The notes under the pieces are model-generated. The model was not told the DNA's origin. It did no database searches and saw only the letters and a program-made list of their open reading frames with translations. 64,000 bases of DNA from Candidatus Saccharibacteria bacterium CG2_30_41_52 (GTDB lineage: Bacteria > Patescibacteriota > Saccharimonadia > Saccharimonadales > Saccharimonadaceae), in NCBI GenBank assembly GCA_001873625.1, contig MNZN01000003.1, positions 36,833 through 100,832 of the forward strand, given 5' to 3'. Every line of letters starts with the position of its first letter. Position 1 is the first letter of the stretch. Shown here piece after piece: positions 1 to 7,800 of the stretch. The position numbers and the translations under genes are program-made.

Positions 1-1527
1 CAATTCTTCTAAATGAAGTAATTTATCGCGTTCTTCATCGCCAGACGCAATACTAATTTTTATATCCATAGTTTTTTCAATAGCTTGCTGAACAGATCTG
101 GCTGTTACTAGTCCATTTTCATGGTAGTGTGCGGCTGATTCCAACAACTGCAAAGCTTTTCCCGGCATAGCTAAATCGTAAACATATCTGTCACCCAATC
201 GATATGTTTCGACCAATGCCTGATACATATACGTCACATGATTTTGAAATTCCAACATAATTGATAAATCCTGCATGACATCAATCGTTTCGTCACGAGA
301 TGCTGGGGCAACTGTAATTCTGTTCAGACTATTTATAAGTTTTGGATCGCGTTTATTAATCTGCAAATATCGTTGTTCATCCATAGTCAATATAATGCGC
401 AAATGTCCAGCTTCGATGACTGGCATCAGCACATTAGTTACATCAACCGACCCAACACTATCCTCAAAAAACAACTGTGCATTATCTAAACAGATAATAA
501 TATTTTTTGCATTATAAGCCTCGTTCAATATGCTTGGGATAAGTTTTTCTAATTCTCCTCTGCCTGGTGCCGCAGCAATCAATGACGATGCATCCAAAAT
601 AAATACCTGTCTAAATTTAAGGCTTTCGGGGATGTTTTCAGATCCGTCTAGTAATTTTGATGCTAAAGCATGGACAATCTGAGTCTTGCCGACGCCATCT
701 GGACCAACCAAGACCGCATTCTGACGCCCATCATTACCAAATATATCGACTAACTGACGCAATGAGTTATCGTGAGCCACCAACTTATGCGACTGAGTAT
801 CATACAATCTCACCTGCCGGCTAATATTCTGACCAAAACGATTCAAAAGTGGAGTCCATCCAAACGACCAATCACGAGCAAACCCACCAGTAAAACGTAT
901 CGTTTTAGATTTATCGATTAATTCACGCAAGTGATTATACCAATGAATTCCTTGTATCAAATCGTCTACGCCCAATTGCAAATGGCTAAGAAGCGTTTGT
1001 GTATTTGGCGAACATCTGACAAGAGACACCAACAAAACTGCTGCTGACATATTCTTACTCTTTGTCTGTTCACGTAAAGCCCATGCATCTTGCCAAACAG
1101 CTTGCATATCACCTTTGTTATCTGAGGTTAATTCTTGCAAAAACTTTGAACTAATCCCAAATCTAGCCGCAAAAAATTGACCACCGGCTACTTGACCGAT
1201 AATCGTCGCTACATCACGAGGTGATGATTCTTTGTGTAGTCGTCCCAATATGTCAGCCGACAGTGCATCATCGATTGTTTTTGGATTCTTAGCAATGGCC
1301 ATGTGATGTAATTCACCGTTGTACCATTCGGCCGCCATAGCTGGAATCGCCGAAAAACCAATCAAAACCCAACCAATTTCGGACTCAACAAACACCAATC
1401 CGATACCTGTTATCGCCATTAGTATCGTCGAGATTGACAAAACAATAACCGAAGAAGGTCTAAATCTAACACTAATTCGCGCTTTTTCGCTGCGATAACT
1501 TCGGTAATTGAATTTCAAATCATTCAT
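1..1527 (-). CDS. Membrane-linked Clp-type AAA+ ATPase (C-terminus outside window)
   Basis: The frame is open from an ATG at 1527 to the window edge (509 residues so far). Residues about 25-75 hold two hydrophobic segments. Residues about 80-215 are helical and resemble the Clp N-terminal domain. A AAA+ module follows with a Walker A GPDGVGKT near residue 272 and a Walker B IIICLD near 340. This is the layout of ClpA/ClpC-like unfoldases, but with a membrane anchor in front. It overlaps the upstream 125-residue membrane gene by ATGA, so the two are probably co-translated. I infer a membrane-tethered unfoldase or remodelling ATPase. Whether a second AAA+ domain or a ClpP-binding loop follows cannot be seen. 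Confidence 0.8.
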   Translation of the reverse strand, partial: MNDLKFNYRSYRSEKARISVRFRPSSVIVLSISTILMAITGIGLVFVESEIGWVLIGFSAIPAMAAEWYNGELHHMAIAKNPKTIDDALSADILGRLHKESSPRDVATIIGQVAGGQFFAARFGISSKFLQELTSDNKGDMQAVWQDAWALREQTKSKNMSAAVLLVSLVRCSPNTQTLLSHLQLGVDDLIQGIHWYNHLRELIDKSKTIRFTGGFARDWSFGWTPLLNRFGQNISRQVRLYDTQSHKLVAHDNSLRQLVDIFGNDGRQNAVLVGPDGVGKTQIVHALASKLLDGSENIPESLKFRQVFILDASSLIAAAPGRGELEKLIPSILNEAYNAKNIIICLDNAQLFFEDSVGSVDVTNVLMPVIEAGHLRIILTMDEQRYLQINKRDPKLINSLNRITVAPASRDETIDVMQDLSIMLEFQNHVTYMYQALVETYRLGDRYVYDLAMPGKALQLLESAAHYHENGLVTARSVQQAIEKTMDIKISIASGDEERDKLLHLEEL

Positions 1528-1901
1528 TTAGGGACCCATCCAATCACCCACATGATGAGTCCAATCGCAGGCAACATCGGTACTATCAACCAAGATAATA
1601 AAATTACAATTCCAAAAATCGTCTGTATCGACATTATAATCAATCCAGATATAATCACAGAGGAACGGATAATTGCTCCAATAATACGCGATAACGTCCT
1701 ATCAAAAAATGCCCTCAAGCGAATACCAATCGGTCCATCAACATTGCCGGCTGAAATCTGTTTATATGGAGAAAAAAGTGTATTCAATAGCAAACCGACT
1801 GAAAAGAAATCAGCTGATGCTTTCAAACGATTCAAAACTAACTGTATACGGCTAAATAATCCGTTGCCGTACCACCAAGACAATATACCCACCAAAAACA
1901 T
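1524..1901 (-). CDS. Small integral membrane protein, 125 aa
   Basis: I do not recognise a named family. The N-terminus (MFLVGILSWWYG) is hydrophobic. The C-terminal third is almost wholly hydrophobic with two or three membrane spans (about residues 80-121), and a basic amphipathic stretch lies between. Its TGA stop overlaps the ATG of the AAA+ ATPase (ATGA), so the two products are probably made together and may form one membrane complex. The start is the first ATG after an A/T-rich gap. Function unknown. Confidence 0.7.
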   Translation of the reverse strand: MFLVGILSWWYGNGLFSRIQLVLNRLKASADFFSVGLLLNTLFSPYKQISAGNVDGPIGIRLRAFFDRTLSRIIGAIIRSSVIISGLIIMSIQTIFGIVILLSWLIVPMLPAIGLIMWVIGWVPK

Positions 1902-2037
1902 GTTTTTATTATAGCATTAGCAAGACGAGTAAAGTGCAAAAATATATCCTCTTACGTTATATTAATGCTGACACATTAATGTAACATCTCCTCGTTCGGA
2001 AAAACTTGTAAACAAGTTTTATCACTCACTCCGTCGA

Positions 2038-2046
2038 TGCTATAAT
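2038..2046 (+). promoter_or_regulatory. Extended -10 promoter of murT, probably leaderless
   Basis: TGCTATAAT ends 7 nt before the murT ATG at 2054. This combines a TGn extension with a perfect TATAAT. Initiation about 7 nt downstream would put the RNA 5' end at or next to the ATG. No Shine-Dalgarno sequence is present. A hairpin (AAAACTTG/CAAGTTTT) lies just upstream at about 2000-2020. Confidence 0.6.
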
Positions 2047-2053
2047 AGACCAT

Positions 2054-3325
2054 ATGCAAAAACCTCTTGTTACGATTATAGGTAAAGCAGTCCGAAAAGT
2101 TGCCAAATTGCGAGGCGGCGGATCAGCTTTGCCGGGACTAGTCGTTGAACATATCGACCCTAATTTCATAAAAACTACTTTAGCTAGCCTACCAATGGGT
2201 GTAGTCGTGATTAGCGGCACCAACGGCAAGACTACAACCACTAAAATGGTAGTGGAGCTATTAGAAAGCCAAGGATTAAAGGTATTCACCAACCGCACCG
2301 GCAGTAATTTTACTCGTGGCGTTGCCGCGGCGCTACTAGGTGATATTGATATGCACGGACGTCTGCACGCAGATATAGCCGTACTAGAACTGGACGAGGC
2401 TCATGCTGTGCGTTTTGTCGAAAAAGTACCACCTAGATTTAGCCTGATTCTAAACGTTATGCGCGACCAATTAGACAGATTTGGCGAGATCGACCATACT
2501 GCTGCCCTACTGAGTCAGATAGCAACCGCAACGACTAATACGGTCGTACTAAATCGTGAAGATAGTCTAATTGCAAACATCGCCAAATCACTCGATAAAC
2601 AAAAGGTTCGATTCTTTGGACTAGACGACAGTCTATTGTCGATATTTCCTAGCGACGATAACCTGCATTCGCACACTTCAAAACAAAGTTCCGGTATTGA
2701 TGCTGACGTTATTTTGTCTAATTTCGTAAATGATTTTGCGGTATTTAAAATTAACGGCACCGACGTCAGCACTAATTTAAAGTTAACAGGTATTTACAAC
2801 GTTTTTAACGCCGCTGCCGCCTTGGCACTTGTTCGTGCGATTGTTGGCGATAAATTAGATCAGTCAAAACTAATTAAAACTTTGTCTTCAATCACACCAG
2901 CATTCGGACGCGGTGAAATACTTACCTACAAAGGACAGCCGATTGAACTAGTGCTTGTCAAAAACCCATCCGGATTCCGTTTAGGGTTAGAGTCTTTTGA
3001 CCCAGCCGAATACTTAACAATGATCGCTATCAATGACAATTATGCCGATGGCCGCGACATGTCATGGCTGTGGGATGTTGATTTTACTAGTCTTCGCGCA
3101 GCTGGTATTGATTATGTATCTGGCATTCGCGCATATGATATGGCTTTACGATTACAATATGACGATGTTCCATTCAAAGTCGCCGAAACCAACCTGAAAA
3201 AGGCACTTAAACAGTTTATTGCCGATAATCCAAATTGTTCAAAACGAATTTACTGTACATATACCGCAATGCTAGAAATACGCCGATGCCTTGCAAAACT
3301 AACCCACGTCGAGGCTGTGAAATAA
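2054..3325 (+). CDS. murT: Lipid II isoglutaminyl synthase, MurT subunit
   Basis: MurT is the Mur-ligase-like subunit that, with GatD, amidates the D-glutamate of lipid II in the peptidoglycan stem peptide. The P-loop GTNGKTTTT is at residues 55-63. A Mur ligase central domain follows (NVMRDQLDRFGEIDH near residue 137; NVFNAAAAL near 250). The C-terminal domain (DUF1727 type) contains NDNYADGRDMSWLWDVDF. The length of 423 residues is near the family's usual size. The four-cysteine zinc ribbon of characterised Firmicute MurT is absent: the only cysteines lie near the C-terminus. The gene overlaps gatD by one base (TAATG). Confidence 0.92.
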   Translation: MQKPLVTIIGKAVRKVAKLRGGGSALPGLVVEHIDPNFIKTTLASLPMGVVVISGTNGKTTTTKMVVELLESQGLKVFTNRTGSNFTRGVAAALLGDIDMHGRLHADIAVLELDEAHAVRFVEKVPPRFSLILNVMRDQLDRFGEIDHTAALLSQIATATTNTVVLNREDSLIANIAKSLDKQKVRFFGLDDSLLSIFPSDDNLHSHTSKQSSGIDADVILSNFVNDFAVFKINGTDVSTNLKLTGIYNVFNAAAALALVRAIVGDKLDQSKLIKTLSSITPAFGRGEILTYKGQPIELVLVKNPSGFRLGLESFDPAEYLTMIAINDNYADGRDMSWLWDVDFTSLRAAGIDYVSGIRAYDMALRLQYDDVPFKVAETNLKKALKQFIADNPNCSKRIYCTYTAMLEIRRCLAKLTHVEAVK

Positions 3326-4047
3326 TGAACGATAAAACTATAAAAGTATTACACCTATACGCACGCGATATGAATATTTACGGCGATCGCGGCAACGTAC
3401 TGACATTATTGCGACGCATTCAATGGCACGGATATATGCCTCAATTATTAGAATATAATCCTGGCGACAAATTCCCTACTGATGTCGATATTATCGTCGG
3501 TGGCGGTGGCCAAGATAGCGGACAGAGCAAAATTCAAGATGATTTAATTGCAATCGGACCAGATCTACGTAAACTCGCTGACGACGGCACGCCAATGTTA
3601 GTTATCTGCGGGCTTTATCAGCTTTTTGGAAAGTTTTTCAAAACATCCAGCGGTGAAGTAATTACAGGTATCGGACTACTCGACGTCGAGACTTTCGGCA
3701 AATCAGAACGATTGATTGGAAATATCATTACTCATAGCGAGCAATTCGGAGACATTGTAGGTTACGAGAATCACAGTGGCCAAACGTATTTAGGGCACCA
3801 AGTTGAATCGCTTGGACGCGTCAGATTAGGTGCCGGAAACAATGTCGAAGATGTCAGTGAAGGTGCTAGATATAAAAACGTCATTGGAAGTTACCTGCAC
3901 GGATCCTTATTGCCTAAAAACCCATCAATTGCAGACTACTTGATTCAACAAGCAGCCGTTAATAAATACGGTCGGTTTGAAGGAAATACATTTGACGATC
4001 GCATTTCTGATCTTGCCCGCAAGGCCGCAATGAAACGACCCAGATAG
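3325..4047 (+). CDS. gatD: Lipid II isoglutaminyl synthase, glutaminase subunit GatD
   Basis: GatD is the CobB/CobQ-like glutamine amidotransferase that supplies ammonia to MurT. The start is the ATG at 3325, which shares a base with the murT stop and gives a 240-residue protein beginning MNDKTIKVLHLYARDMNIYG. An earlier in-frame ATG inside murT would add 30 unrelated residues. The probable nucleophile is Cys in LVICGLYQLFG, and the probable catalytic His is in GSYLHGSLLPKNP. A GGGGQDSGQ loop lies near residue 60. The tight overlap fits an obligate heterodimer. Confidence 0.92.
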   Translation: MNDKTIKVLHLYARDMNIYGDRGNVLTLLRRIQWHGYMPQLLEYNPGDKFPTDVDIIVGGGGQDSGQSKIQDDLIAIGPDLRKLADDGTPMLVICGLYQLFGKFFKTSSGEVITGIGLLDVETFGKSERLIGNIITHSEQFGDIVGYENHSGQTYLGHQVESLGRVRLGAGNNVEDVSEGARYKNVIGSYLHGSLLPKNPSIADYLIQQAAVNKYGRFEGNTFDDRISDLARKAAMKRPR

Positions 4048-4058
4048 TATAAATACCG

Positions 4059-5633
4059 TTAATTCTGAACGCTATATTGTATAGCTTTATAAGCCGGCTT
4101 GCCGTTAATAGAATCATTCACAGCGACTTCTTGGATTGGTTTCCAATTTGGGTATGGAGTCTTGAAATCAGCGCCCCGTGGCAACCCCACATACCAAACA
4201 ATTTGATTCTCAGACGTAAACACATTAATATCTTTGATTTTATGATAATCATTATACTTCAACATATCGAGCGATCCGTACAGATATTGCGTATTGGCAT
4301 CAATAAAATAAACTGAATGTTTATCGGTTGAATAAAACACTGCTTCATAATATAGCCACGGTGAATCAGCAATTATCGGCTGATTTTCGCCAGATTTAGC
4401 AACTATCGCTTCAAAGATTTGTCTAGTATTATTAGATGCGTTCGAAGTTTTGCTGTAATTTCCCAAATGCCATACATTAGACACGCCAACCATCATCATA
4501 CCTGCGACAATAGCAATCACAACGATAGATAGTTTTGATTTAATAAGCTTCATACTAAACGCCAAAGTTACGCCGAGAAATAACGATATAGCTAGCGCTG
4601 ATGGAACTAAATATCTATCAACAAACGATGATCGAAGCGGCGGCATAGATGCAAAGAATAGTATTAAAACTGGAACAAAAGCTACAGTCATTATTAACCG
4701 GTAAGCTTGACGCTCGGTTTCATTTTGATTTTTATAAACTCGAATTGCCAATACTATTACTGCGATAAATACCACCAAAAATACAGTCGCTAACCAACCG
4801 GTTATATTGCCAGAATCCTGATAGTAAACAACATTAGACATAAAATTAACCAGCGTATCAGGCGTTACGGATGGTATCCAAAAACCAAAAGCCTGAACGG
4901 TAAACATCTGCTTTGCGAAAAATGGTAACCACGGAATGAATAGTCCAATCGCGATAACATGCGCCATAATCCATTGTTTAGAAAATAATGTTTTAATAAA
5001 CTTGCCTTTTTTAGCAATTCGCCTGACTGCGTCAGCTCGCCAAACCCAATGAGCAATCCAAACAATCGCCGAGAAATAATGCGCCCACATTCCCAATCCA
5101 ACTAATACGCCATAAATAATCCATGGCATTTTTTTCTTGGTGTTAATTGCGTACGTCAATACATATGTTGCAGCCAGTGCAATTGCAGTCACCAACGTAT
5201 ACATTCGCATCTCTTGGCTGTAGCGCACAAACATTGGCGCCAAGACCATGAATATCAAACTTATTCTGGCAGCTTTTTTATTAAATAGACGGTGAGTTAA
5301 TAAATATCCAAATACAATCGATACGCCACCGAACAGAACGCTCATAGATCGAAGTGCTAGTTCGGTATTGCCAAAACAAATGCTCCATAATTTCAATAAC
5401 CAATAATAAAGTGGTGGATGCACATCGGCTGCGGTATATATAGCAATATCCCAGAAATTAAATCGGATTAGATACGCACCAAAAGCTTCATCAAACCAAA
5501 TCGATGACTTTGTAATAGTCCATAATGTAATTATTAAAAATACAGCTAAGCCAGCTGCGATAAATAACCAATCAGTTGTCTTTAGTTTATTTGCTGACCT
5601 GTTCAGTCCAAAAATTCGTCGAAAAATAGTCAT
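4059..5633 (-). CDS. GT39/PMT-like polytopic glycosyltransferase
   Basis: The 524-residue protein has about ten membrane spans. The first external loop carries the PMT_2/ArnT-type motif WFDEAFGAYL with the catalytic-type Asp-Glu pair, followed by ADVHPPLYYWLLKLW and the RSMSVLFGG segment. The C-terminal ~110 residues are soluble. Such enzymes transfer a sugar from a polyprenyl-phosphate donor to an acceptor on the outer face of the membrane. Here the acceptor could be secreted protein or cell-wall glycan. It converges on gatD and stands alone. Confidence 0.82.
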   Translation of the reverse strand: MTIFRRIFGLNRSANKLKTTDWLFIAAGLAVFLIITLWTITKSSIWFDEAFGAYLIRFNFWDIAIYTAADVHPPLYYWLLKLWSICFGNTELALRSMSVLFGGVSIVFGYLLTHRLFNKKAARISLIFMVLAPMFVRYSQEMRMYTLVTAIALAATYVLTYAINTKKKMPWIIYGVLVGLGMWAHYFSAIVWIAHWVWRADAVRRIAKKGKFIKTLFSKQWIMAHVIAIGLFIPWLPFFAKQMFTVQAFGFWIPSVTPDTLVNFMSNVVYYQDSGNITGWLATVFLVVFIAVIVLAIRVYKNQNETERQAYRLIMTVAFVPVLILFFASMPPLRSSFVDRYLVPSALAISLFLGVTLAFSMKLIKSKLSIVVIAIVAGMMMVGVSNVWHLGNYSKTSNASNNTRQIFEAIVAKSGENQPIIADSPWLYYEAVFYSTDKHSVYFIDANTQYLYGSLDMLKYNDYHKIKDINVFTSENQIVWYVGLPRGADFKTPYPNWKPIQEVAVNDSINGKPAYKAIQYSVQN

Positions 5634-5866
5634 CAGTTCTATTTTAGCCTTTTACGACGTAACTGACAAATAACTTTTCGCTACTTAACACTAGAAATCG
5701 TATCTGAATTGAGTTATAATCCTTATTGTTCTGTGATTTTTGTGATTGCAGCTCCACGAATTTTTAAACCAAGCTTTAGCTGTTTGAAAATTCGAAAGGA
5801 GGAGTCGCCAACAAAGTGAAGTTATCGAATTCATTCGATAACAAACTAAAAAGCGAACTCTGACGC
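5634..5866. other. Leader region before tRNA-Pro
   Basis: No gene is seen here. A TATAAT at about 5716 may drive tRNA-Pro, which would give a ~140-nt leader. A perfect 10-bp hairpin (GTTATCGAAT/ATTCGATAAC) sits at about 5821-5842. An AAAGGAGG sequence near 5800 looks like a ribosome binding site but has no reading frame behind it. Confidence 0.4.
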
Positions 5867-5942
5867 CGGGGTGTGGCGCAGTTGATAGCGCGCTCGGTTT
5901 GGGACCGAGAGGCCGAAGGTTTGAGTCCTTTCACCCCGACCA
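5867..5942 (+). tRNA. tRNA-Pro (anticodon TGG)
   Basis: Acceptor strands CGGGGTG (5867-5873) and CACCCCG (5932-5938) pair fully. The anticodon stem CTCGG/CCGAG encloses TTTGGGA with anticodon TGG. The T stem is GAAGG/CCTTT with loop TTTGAGT. The discriminator is A and the CCA end is encoded at 5940-5942. The first 7 nt of the terminator palindrome directly abut the CCA. Confidence 0.95.
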
Positions 5943-5979
5943 AATAAAAAAGACCATCCGCAGGATAGTCTTTTTTATT
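5943..5979 (+). terminator. Rho-independent terminator of tRNA-Pro
   Basis: AAATAAAAAAGAC-C-ATCC, loop GCA, then GGAT-A-GTCTTTTTTATTT form a near-perfect palindrome with a T6 run. The symmetry extends outward to include the ACC of the tRNA CCA end (GGT at 5981-5983). Confidence 0.85.
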
Positions 5980-6186
5980 TGGTAGGCGCTGACGGACCCA
6001 ACCTTCGCCATGGTCGAAGGTGAGAACCGCCACGTCGGCGGTTCGCAAGGCCGGAAGCCGGATGACGAACGTCACCGACTGAGGCGGGGTCGCGAAAAAT
6101 TAGGAACTAATTTTATCGTGACTGAGTCCTTTATCTATAAGATTAAAAAAACGAACAAAGTGAGACGATGCCCTTTCACCCCAACA
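5980..6186 (+). repeat. tRNA-linked repeat element, copy A (behind tRNA-Pro)
   Basis: Copy A has these parts in order. At 5980-6000 is a 21-nt segment that matches the inverted tRNA-Pro 3' end at 14 of 21 positions. Hairpin A (ACCTTCG/CGAAGGT) is at 6001-6021. Hairpin B (GAACCGCC/GGCGGTTC) is at about 6024-6044. A conserved core runs to about 6095 (GGCCGGAAGCC, GATGACGAAC, GAGGCGGGGT). Hairpin C (AAAATTAG, loop GAA, CTAATTTT) ends at about 6114. ATCGTGAC at 6115-6122 is followed by a direct copy of the tRNA-Pro 3' end starting at its T loop (TGAGTCCTTT, 6123-6132). That copy is interrupted by about 38 nt and resumes at 6171-6186. The core is shared with 32376-32545. Confidence 0.8.
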
Positions 6187-6190
6187 ATTA

Positions 6191-6220
6191 AGAAAAGGTC
6201 AGTATAAACTGACCTTTTCT
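6191..6220. terminator. Bidirectional terminator hairpin
   Basis: AGAAAAGGTCAGT, loop ATAA, then ACTGACCTTTTCT is a perfect 13-bp stem, with TTTT downstream on plus and an A-run upstream. It can end transcripts from the tRNA-Pro side and those of the minus-strand gene at 6242-6658. Confidence 0.75.
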
Positions 6221-6241
6221 TTTATTATATTATTTTTGTAT

Positions 6242-6658
6242 TTATCGGTTCATCCGACCGTGTTGTCCGCCACCATTACCGGTGCCAGTACCGTCACAAT
6301 CAGCTTGTCGTTCTGTCATATCTTTCAAACGACTAGCGATTTCTTCTTGGCTAAATCCCCTAGCTTCCCATCGTTCTTGGGCAGCTGTTTGCATTGCAGC
6401 GTGTAACTGATCGGCACTAACGCCTTTTTCTTCAGCGACTTGTAACAACGTCTTACTTTCAAGTTCAGTAGTTAATTGATCACTGGTTATGCCTAAAACT
6501 TCCGCTTTAGATGCCATAGACTGTTGATAACCATATCCACCACCATTACCGTTAATATTGCCGTTGCCACTTTGTGCCTGAGCCATATTTGGGACCAGCA
6601 TTAATCCTGCTGCAGCTAAGGTAAATACCCCACTTCCTAATACTAATATTTTGTTCAT
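6242..6658 (-). CDS. Small secreted protein, 138 aa
   Basis: A signal peptide is evident (hydrophobic residues 5-24, cleavage near AQAQS). A Gly/Asn-rich linker follows, then a helical domain (about 48-118) with paired segments VLGITSDQLTTELESKTLLQ and EKGVSADQLHAAMQ. These resemble short secreted helical repeats of the DUF2680 kind, though I am not sure of the family. The tail is Gly/Asn/His-rich. AAGGAGG lies 8-10 nt before the ATG, an unusually strong ribosome binding site for this window, so expression may be high. It lies 53 bp behind the sigma-factor operon and may be its output. Confidence 0.72.
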   Translation of the reverse strand: MNKILVLGSGVFTLAAAGLMLVPNMAQAQSGNGNINGNGGGYGYQQSMASKAEVLGITSDQLTTELESKTLLQVAEEKGVSADQLHAAMQTAAQERWEARGFSQEEIASRLKDMTERQADCDGTGTGNGGGQHGRMNR

Positions 6659-6711
6659 TATATTTTGCCTCCTTCCGGCATATGTAGTACAAACGAAATA
6701 GATTATTTATT

Positions 6712-7173
6712 TCATTTATGCATATAAATCATACTGGCCGGAGTGTGTCTGTTGAAAAAACTAGGTAAAGAACTATACGATAACGCAAAGCCCAACACCA
6801 TAGACGCAGCAATAATCAGCAATACTAAATGAATCAATCGCATTTTGTATAAATTACCAACCTTGCGAATAAAGTAGATTGCAGCTATTAATGACACAGC
6901 CCCCGCTAGCAAAGCCCACCAAGGGAAGCTATCAACCATATTAGTTAGATTGCGCTTTGCACCATATGCGGGTCCCTGCGCACTCTGTATGCGCAACCAC
7001 AAAACAACCAAACTCATAACAGAGGCGTTCACAAAGCTGAATAATATTATCATCAATACACCGATAGTATTGAATATCGAAAAATACACCTTGGGATGCA
7101 TTTTAGCCTGGCCTGTTTTTATCTGGGCCATTACATTCTTTTCAATGGAACTAATTCGTTTTATATTATTCAT
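6712..7173 (-). CDS. Membrane protein behind ECF sigma factor, possible anti-sigma
   Basis: The 153-residue protein has a short basic cytoplasmic N-terminus (about 30 residues), then three or four membrane spans (about residues 32-58, 84-104, 112-134). It overlaps the end of the sigma factor gene by 8 bp, which implies coupled translation. This placement is typical of anti-sigma factors. However, no ZAS zinc motif (HxxxCxxC) is visible, so the role is inferred from position only. Confidence 0.65.
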   Translation of the reverse strand: MNNIKRISSIEKNVMAQIKTGQAKMHPKVYFSIFNTIGVLMIILFSFVNASVMSLVVLWLRIQSAQGPAYGAKRNLTNMVDSFPWWALLAGAVSLIAAIYFIRKVGNLYKMRLIHLVLLIIAASMVLGFALSYSSLPSFFNRHTPASMIYMHK

Positions 7174-7741
7174 ATTTCACTCCATCGCTTTGACATATTT
7201 TTTTCAATTCAGCCTTCGCCCTTTTTACTCTGACTCCCACGGTAGAGGTTGGTATACGCAATATGTCGCTTATTTCATCATATTTTAAATGATCAAAGTA
7301 GTATAGAGCCAAAACCTCCTGATATTTAACACTCACCTTGCTGGTACATTTTTTGACACTATCTTTTAATAAATTACTATCGATAGTTTTATCAGTAGAA
7401 AATTTTACAGAGATTTCGTCACCAGTCATACCATAATCACTAAAAGTCGTCGATTTTTTGTTGCGCTTAATCAAATTCATTGCTTCGTTATGAAGGATCC
7501 TGTATATCCATGACGAAAACGACTTGTCAGTATTAAAACCATTCAGGTTTATGTACGCTTTAATAAAAGTATCTTGAACTAAGTCCGAAGCGATATCATA
7601 ATCTTTCACTAAAAAATTAGCGTATCGAAGTAGCTTAGCTTCATATCTTTCGACTATCAAAGCGTATTTGTCATTATCGCCACGCAGCACTAATAAAACA
7701 ATTTGCGAATCCGATAAGTTATCTGATTTCATTACTACCAT
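7166..7741 (-). CDS. ECF-type RNA polymerase sigma factor
   Basis: The sigma-70 region 2 is at about residues 20-90 (AKLLRYANFLVKDYDIASDLVQDTF, then SFSSWIYRILHNEAMN). Region 4 is at about 120-180 (YQEVLALYYFDHLKYDEISDILRIPTSTVGVRVKRAK), with a clear helix-turn-helix. No region 1 or 3 is present, so it is the ECF group. I chose the ATG at 7741. The ATG at 7732 is equally possible, and a TTG at 7747 is less likely. It probably responds to an envelope signal sensed by the overlapping membrane protein. Confidence 0.88.
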   Translation of the reverse strand: MVVMKSDNLSDSQIVLLVLRGDNDKYALIVERYEAKLLRYANFLVKDYDIASDLVQDTFIKAYINLNGFNTDKSFSSWIYRILHNEAMNLIKRNKKSTTFSDYGMTGDEISVKFSTDKTIDSNLLKDSVKKCTSKVSVKYQEVLALYYFDHLKYDEISDILRIPTSTVGVRVKRAKAELKKICQSDGVKYE

Positions 7742-7800
7742 TACCAACCATAATACAACTTGATGCTTAATATTATTTCAATTAATTCAATTCGTAACAA

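Noticed and set aside
1552..1914. 120-codon plus-strand frame opposite the small membrane protein
   Set aside because: The minus-strand frame is coupled to the AAA+ gene by ATGA and has clear membrane spans. The plus frame has neither context nor motif.
3235..3325. Upstream start for gatD inside murT
   Set aside because: The extra 30 residues are out-of-frame murT codons. The ATG at 3325 forms TAATG coupling and gives the family N-terminus.
5776..6075. 99-codon minus-strand frame and its 69-codon counterpart at 32378-32587 with similar translations
   Set aside because: Both lie across the tRNA-linked repeat and run through tRNA or terminator sequence. Similarity comes from the shared non-coding core, and no start signal is present.
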